64,000 bases of DNA from Larix kaempferi. Lineage: Eukaryota > Streptophyta > Pinopsida > Pinales > Pinaceae. The notes under the pieces were generated by a model. It ran no database searches. It worked only from the letters and a program-made list of their open reading frames with translations, and was not told the origin of the DNA. The stretch lies in assembly GCA_027924585.1 (NCBI GenBank), contig BSBM01000994.1, positions 14,159,001 to 14,223,000 on the forward strand, written 5' to 3'. Made by a program: the position numbers and the translations under genes. The stretch's first letter is position 1, and each line of letters starts with the position of its first letter. Positions 58,137 through 64,000 of the stretch are shown here, piece after piece.

Positions 58137-59600
58137 TTCATGATGGGTGACTATCACTAACCATGGTTGACTATGGTCTACCATGGTCGGCTATGGTCTG
58201 CAATGATTGACTTTGGTTGACCATGGTCAACCATGCTTGACCATGGTTGCCTATGGTTGACCATGGGTTAATATGGTTGACCATGGGTTACTATGGTTGG
58301 CTATGGTTGACCATGGTCGACTATGTTAGACAATGGTTAACCATGGTTGACTTTGGTTGATCATGGCCAACCATTGGTTGACTATGGTTGAGAATGGTTG
58401 AATGCAATATGGTAGATTTTGTCACAATGCAATGTGGCCAGTTTCGTTGACTTTTGGTTTATTATGGTTATCTCTGGTTGAGCATGGTTTCTTATGGTCG
58501 ACCATGGTTGACCATGGTCAACCATGAACAAATTAGAAAGGAATTAAGATTATTTATATAGTTGACCATGGTAAACCATGCAACCATTGTTCACCACATG
58601 GTCAACCATGGTTTACTATGGTTAACTAATCACTCTTTGTATCTCACTATGATTGACCATGGTTGATTATGGTTGTTTATGGTTGACCATGGTTTACATT
58701 GGTTAACCATGGTTGAATTTGGTTGATAATGGTTCACTGTTGGTTTACCATGGTTGACTTTGGAAGACCTTTGGTTAACTATGGTTAACCATTGTTGTGT
58801 TTTGTTGACCATGGTTGATTTTGATTAGCCATGATTGCATTTGGCTCACTTGTCTATGGTTTACCATGGTTGATGATGGTTGACTATGTTTGAGCATCCA
58901 AGTGACTTTGGTTCACCATGGTTGATTGAGATTTACCATGGTTGACTTTAGTTGACCATGCGCTACAATGATTGGCTATGGTTGGCCATGGTTACTCATC
59001 GTTGACTATGAGTGACCATGGTTGACTTAAGTTGACCATGGGTTACTATGGTTAGTTAGGGTTGACCTTTCTTTGGATTTATTCGAGTATGTTTTTTGAT
59101 GGCTTACGTTTTGGTGACCATGGTTGACTTTAGTTTAACATAAATGAATTTGGGTGGCTTATGTTTGAACATGGTTGGCTTTGGTTGACCATGATTGACT
59201 ATGGTAGACTTTAGTTGAGCATGGTTGGCTTTGGTTGACCATGGTTGACTATGGTAGACTTTTGTTGAGCATGGTTGACTTTTGACTGTCTTTGGTTGAC
59301 TATGGTTGACGATCGTTAACCATATTTTACGATGGCTGACTTTGGTTGAACACTGATGGATCACCATGGGTGACTTTAGTTTACCATGGTTGACTTTATT
59401 TCACTTTGGTGACTATATTTGACTATTGTTGAGATTGGTTGACTTGGTTTAACATAGTTGAATTTGGTCCACCATGGCCAACCAAAGTCCACCATGGTTG
59501 ACCATGCTGGGCCATCGTTGAATTTGGTCATTTAATTGGCCATGGTTAACTTTCGTTGTTCATGGTCAACTTTGGTTAAGAATGGTTGACTTTGGATGAC
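58137..59600. repeat. Higher-order duplication in the decamer array, copy 1
   Basis: Aligns with 59689-61110 at an offset of about 1.55 kb. Shared non-periodic landmarks in the same order: CATGATGGGTGACTATCA, AACAAATTAGAAAG, ATCACTNTTTGTATCTCACT, GGCTTACGTTTTGGTGACC, and CATTTAATTGGCCATGG. Segmental duplication acted on top of the decamer repeat. Confidence 0.85.
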
Positions 59601-59688
59601 CATGTTTGACTTTCGCTAACCACAGTTGACTTTTGGTTTATCACAGTTGACTTTTGGTTTATCACAGTTGAATTTGGTTCATGATGGG

Positions 59689-61110
59689 TGACTATCATTG
59701 ACCATGGTTGAATATGGTCTACCATGGTTGGCTATGGTCTATAATGATTGACTTTGGTTGACCATGGTCAACCATGCTTGACCATGGTTACCTATGGTTG
59801 ACCATGGGTTACTATGGTTGACCATGGGTTACTATGGTTGGCTATGGTTGACCATGGTTTCTCATGGTTGACTATGTTTGACAATGGTTAACCATGGTTG
59901 ACTTTGGTTGATCATGGCCAACCATTGGTTGACTATGGTTGAGAATGGTTGAATGCAATATGGTAAGTTTTGTCACAATGCGACATGGCAAGTTTCGTTG
60001 ACTTTTGGTTTACTATGGTTATCTATGGTTGAGCATGGTTTCCTATGCTCCACCGTGGCTGACCATGGTCAACCATGAACAAATTAGAAAGAAATTAAGA
60101 TTATTTATATGGTTGACCATGGTCAACCATGCAAGCATTGTTCACCATATGGTCAACCATGGTTTACTATGGTTAACTAATCACTATTTGTATCTCACTA
60201 TGATTGACCATGGTTGACCATGGTTGTTTATGGTTGACCATGGTTGACATTGGTTAACCATGGTTGACCATGGTTGTTTATGGTTGACCATGGTTGACAT
60301 TGATTAACCATGGTTGAATTTGGTTGATAATGGTTGATTGTTGGCTTACCATGGTTGACTTTGGTAGACCTTTGGTTAACTATGGTTAACCATTATTATG
60401 TTTTCTTGACCATGGTTCAATTTGATTAGCCATGATTGCATTTGGCTCACTTGTCTATGGTTTACCATGATTGATGATGGTTGATCATGGTTGAGCATGG
60501 GTGACTTTGGTTGACTTAGATTTACCATGGTTGACTTTAGTTGACCATGCATTACAATGGTTGGCTATGGTTGACCATGGTTGCACATGGTTGACTTAGA
60601 TTTACCATGGTTGACTTAAGTTGACAATGGGTTATTATGGTTAGCTAGTGTTGACCTTTCTTTGGATTTATTCAAGTATGCTTTTTGATGGCTTACGTTT
60701 TGGTGACCATGGTTGACTTTAGTTTAACATGAATGAATTTGGGTGGCTTATGTTTGAACATGACTGGATTTGGTTTACCATGGTTGACTATGGTAGACTT
60801 TAGTTGAGCATGGTTGACTTTTGACTGGCTTTGGTTGACTATGGTTGACGATGGTTAACCATATTTTACGATGGCTGACTTTTGTTGAACACCGATGGTT
60901 GACCATGGGTGACTTTGGTTGACAATGGTTGACTTTATTTCACTTTGGTGACTATATTTTACTATTGTTGAGATTGGTTGACTTGGTTTAACACGGTTGA
61001 ATTTGGTCCACCATGGAGAACCAAAGTCCACCATGGTCGACCATGCTGGGCCATCGTTGAATTTGGTCATTTAATTGGCCATGGTTAACTTTTGCTATTC
61101 ATGGAAAACT
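59689..61110. repeat. Higher-order duplication in the decamer array, copy 2
   Basis: Second copy of the segment at 58137. It has its own small expansions, for example a duplicated TTGTTTATGGTTGACCATGG stretch near 60225-60300. Confidence 0.85.
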
Positions 61111-62360
61111 CATGGTTATGACATCTCATGGTTGACTTTGTCTTCCCATAATTAACTATTTGTTGACCTTGTTTGACTTTTGCTTGACTTTTATTTTTCC
61201 ATGATTGATGATTGTTTGACTTTTGACAATAGTTGCTTATGGTTAGTTTTTGTTGACCATGGTCAACTTTGGTTGACAATAGTTTACCATGGTTAACTAT
61301 GGTTGACCATGTTTGACTATGGTTGCGTGTGGCTATGAATAAATGACTTTGGTTTACATTGGTTGACCATGGTTGCTGATCTTCGACTATGGTTGACTTT
61401 GGTTTACATTGGTTGACCATGGTTGCTGATCTTCGACTATGGTTGACTTTGGTTGGCCATAATTGACTTTGGTTTACTATGGTTGACCATGATTGAGTAT
61501 GGTTAACTTTGTTTGACTATGGTTGAATTTTGTTAACCAATTAACTAAGGTAAACTATGGTTGCACATGGTTGACTTTGTATGGGTGTAATAGACTTTAC
61601 ATTGACCACAGTTGACTTTTGTAGTCGATTGACTTTGGTAAGGTATGGTTGACTATGGTTTACTATGGATGGATGTTGTTGGCTTAGGCTGACTAACTGA
61701 CTATGGTTAACCATGTTTGACTCTGGTTACTTTTGGTTGACCTTGGTTAACTATGGGTGACCATGGTTGACTTTATTTGTCTAAAGTTTACCATGGATGA
61801 CTTTTGACGACCATGGTTGACTTTGGTTGATGATGGTTAACCATGGTCGACCATGGTTAGATGTGGTTGACTTTTGCTAGCCACGCTTAACTTTGGTTGA
61901 CATGGTAAACCTTGTTTTTCCATGATTTATGATTGGTTGACCTCGTTTGAATTTTCCATATGGTTGACAAGGTTGGATACAATTATTTGTAGTTGACCAT
62001 GGTTAGCCATTTTCAACTATGGTTGAATTTGGGTGGCAATAATTGACTTTGTTTTACGTTGGTTAACCATGGTTGACCATGTTTGGCTATGGTTTACTTC
62101 AAGGTTGACTCGAATCCAGGATCAACTTCAATCCATGGGTGACATCGATTCAAGGTTGACTTCAATCCAAGGTTGACCTTAGTCCATTAACAATATTAAT
62201 AATACTAAATTCAATCCAAGGTTAACTTTAATCCAAGGTAGACTTCAATTCAAGGTAGAATTCAATCTTAGTTAATATGGCTTGCTTCATTGGCGACGTT
62301 GATGTACTATAATGTATAGTTGAATTTAATCCAGAGTTGAAGCATTGGTTATGTATGCAT

Positions 62361-62925
62361 GACTTTACATATTAACATCAAATATAACAAACACTTTTAT
62401 GGTTATTATGTGTAAGCAAAATCACTAATTTTTGGGTCACATTGTTAAGGTTTAGTTGATTATATTTGTAACTTAGCTCTACCATGATTGAATTTGGTTT
62501 ACTGTGATTATACTTGGTTGAATTTGGTGAAATCAAAGCTATGTTAGGTTGACTTTGGTTATAAAATTATGGGTGACATTGGATAAATTCGGATAACTTT
62601 TGTGTATTATGTTCCATTATATATTAAAGTTAGGTGACGCATGGTTTATCATAAATAAAAGTATGGTGTGGTGTGCTTGATAAAATTTTATTTTTTTCAC
62701 AAAATTTAAAGCAATTTCAGAAAAGTGGGTTCGTTTCCTTGTCGTTGCTTATGGTGTTTATATTTAAATTGGGTGTAGCATGGTTGATTATACCCTTATT
62801 TTGGTGTGCGGTGTATGTTTATCTTTTAACTTTGGTGAACCTAGCTTATGTATGCATGACTTTTAATACTATCATGAAATATAAAAACCACTTGTATGCT
62901 TACTTGTATTAATCCATGTTTTTCT
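62361..62925. other. Spacer within the satellite region
   Basis: A mostly non-repetitive interval between the decamer array and the 17-bp array. An open frame at 62673-62912 is hydrophobic and T-rich, without known similarity. Confidence 0.45.
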
Positions 62926-63490
62926 AAGGTTCTTTAATCAAGGTGGACTTTAATCCAAGGTCGACTTTAATCCATTTTGACTTTAATACATAGCTGATTT
63001 TATTCCATGGAGACTTTAATCCATAGTTGACTTTAATTGATAGTTGGTTGACTATGGTTGCTTCATGGTCAGCGTTGGTTGACTTTAATCCATGTTTGAT
63101 ACATGTTGACTTTAATTCATAGTTGACTTTAATCCATAATTGACTTTCATTCACAGTTAAATTTAATCCACAGTTAATGTTAATCAATAGTTGGTTGACT
63201 ATGGTTGCTTCATGGTCGACATTTGTTGAATTTAATCCATAGTTGACTTTAATCCTTGTTTACTTTCCTCCATGTTGAATTTAATTTCCATTCTTGACTT
63301 TAATCCATAGTTGAACCATGTTAACATTTATACATAGTTGACTTTAATCCACGTTGACTTTAATCCATATTTTCTTCAAACAATCCATATTTGAACCATG
63401 TTGACTTTAATTCATAGATGACATTAATATGTGATTGAATTTAATACATGTTGAGTTTAATCCATGGGAGTCACTTTCATCCAACTTGAC
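62926..63490. repeat. ~17-bp satellite TTGACTTTAATCCATAG
   Basis: Units of TTGACTTTAATCCATAG and variants (CATGTTGACTTTAATCCA) recur about thirty times. Related units with TTCAATCCAAGG are at 62100-62270 and 56900-57020. A larger segment with TAGTTGGTTGACTATGGTTG recurs at about 63041 and 63190. It shares the TTGAC core with the decamer array, so the two may have a common ancestor. Confidence 0.88.
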
Positions 63491-63520
63491 TTTAATATTA
63501 ATGTTTGGAGATGTCTAAAT

Positions 63521-63541
63521 ATTCGATCCTTTGGATCGAAT
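63521..63541. repeat. Perfect short hairpin
   Basis: ATTCGATCC at 63521-63529, loop TTT, then GGATCGAAT at 63533-63541: nine perfect base pairs. It lies just right of the 17-bp array and could mark a transposon terminus. The rest of 63491-63850 has nothing I recognise. Confidence 0.7.
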
Positions 63542-63849
63542 GGCCATTTTTAGCCAGAATCCGACATTTTTTTCTTATTTTGCAAAATTGAAATTTATGT
63601 GTGTTTTATTGGGATTTTGATGTTAGAAATGGATTCAGAACCCTCAAAAACCCCTATGGCACCCAAAATTCTAAAATTTGAGAAGTGTGTAGATTTTTCA
63701 AAATCATGCCTGAAATCATAGAATTTTTAGACTACGTGTTAATGTTTAGATAAATAGTATTATTAACTATTAATATTAGTGTCAATATGGTTAGTATTAT
63801 TAATCATGAATGCCATTTTTTTACTATCTTTTTATTATCATATGGTTTA

Positions 63850-63975
63850 GACCTCTTCACATGGCTACATCCATGGAGAAACAGTCCAATGGGCCCACCC
63901 GAAGGGGCCTCACATGAACCGTCTAATGGCTTGGTCCCTCATGCTCCAACCAACTAAGCTACCCCACTGGACATC
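63850..63975 (-). mobile_element. Candidate tRNA-derived SINE head (minus strand)
   Basis: On the minus strand, CCAGTGGGGTAGCTTAGTTGG contains an A-box-like GTAGCTTAGTTGG (63962-63950). A weak B-box-like GGTTCA (63920-63915) follows about 30-40 bases later, then the hairpin-like GGCCCCTTCGGGTGGGCCC. This looks like a SINE 5' end entering from the right window edge, or a decayed tRNA. No tail or TSD is visible. Confidence 0.4.
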
Positions 63976-64000
63976 ATTATTTTTTACTATCATCAATATT

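Larger units (their letters stand above)
56620..62360. repeat. Giant degenerate ~10-bp satellite rich in W-box cores
   Basis: Nearly the whole stretch is built from CATGGTTGAC / TATGGTTGAC / TTTGGTTGAC decamers with mutations, drop-outs and a few short unrelated islands. One is an (ATT)n run near 58040-58075; another is AACAAATTAGAAAG near 58528 and 60076. Because ten and three share no factor, reading frames give 10-residue periodic peptides (STMVNHGQPK-like on the minus strand); these are artefacts. TTGAC(C/T), the W-box bound by plant WRKY factors, therefore occurs very many times. Perfect inverted pairs such as GGTTGACCATGGTCAACC (58215, 58506, 59756, 60111) also occur. At the left end, units of about 18 bp with TTGACTTCAATCCA are mixed in. 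Confidence 0.93.

Noticed and set aside
57222-61420. Minus-strand frames with STMVNHGQPK-like repeats
   Set aside because: A 10-bp satellite read through three frames always gives a 10-residue period.
56620-63490. CRISPR array
   Set aside because: No constant repeats separated by unique spacers; units are contiguous, degenerate and in a plant nuclear context.

Overview
The window looks like nuclear DNA of a land plant with a large, repeat-rich genome, most likely a seed plant. Evidence: a plant-specific mini zinc finger (MIF/ZF-HD) gene, plant-type LINE RNase H domains, Copia elements primed by initiator tRNA-Met (TGGTATCA-type primer binding sites), tRNA-derived SINEs, long AT-rich spacers, and no bacterial-style gene packing. 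A gymnosperm or another slow-turnover giant genome would fit the many old decayed elements, but the sequence does not prove a lineage.

Only one short gene looks intact: a MIF-like gene at 19947-20222 (+), and it lacks one zinc-ligand histidine. One host gene relic is recognisable: a piece of UTP20 at 2191-3083 (-), which keeps an intron but carries stops, a frameshift and a mutated splice acceptor. Everything else is mobile elements, tandem repeats or spacer.

Layout: 0-2 kb holds a GAT/GAC microsatellite, a CACTA-like foldback element and a tRNA-like gene. 2-5 kb holds the UTP20 relic and spacer. 5.2-10.5 kb is a tandem array of four units of about 1.37 kb. 14-16.5 kb holds a 53-bp minisatellite and two antisense retroelement fragments. 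16.5-19.1 kb is a complete but gutted Copia-type LTR element with TSD TAAGA. 19.9 kb is the MIF gene. 21.5-22.2 kb is a LINE 3' end. 22.6-32.9 kb is a 10.26-kb LTR element with 3.55-kb LTRs, no recognisable protein and TSD ATTCT, inserted inside an antisense LINE reverse transcriptase relic. 35.2-40.2 and 43.1-47.3 kb are two copies of one block, each made of about 0.82-kb subunits. One copy carries a 1.1-kb TIR element and the other a SINE, and each copy supplies the empty site for the other's insertion. 48.7-53.4 kb is a decayed Copia element with gag, protease, integrase, RT, RNase H and a 3' LTR. 53.4-54.4 kb holds further antisense LINE relics. 55.5-56.6 kb is a foldback element and TTTAA-rich DNA. 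56.6-63.5 kb is a very long degenerate array of about 10-bp (CATGGTTGAC) and about 17-bp (TTGACTTTAATCCATAG) units, all containing the W-box core TTGAC. The right edge holds a SINE-like tRNA head.

No operon or pathway is present. The window mainly records nested insertion and duplication. The least conventional structure is the W-box array on the right. The best internally controlled evidence is the filled/empty insertion sites in the duplicated blocks.
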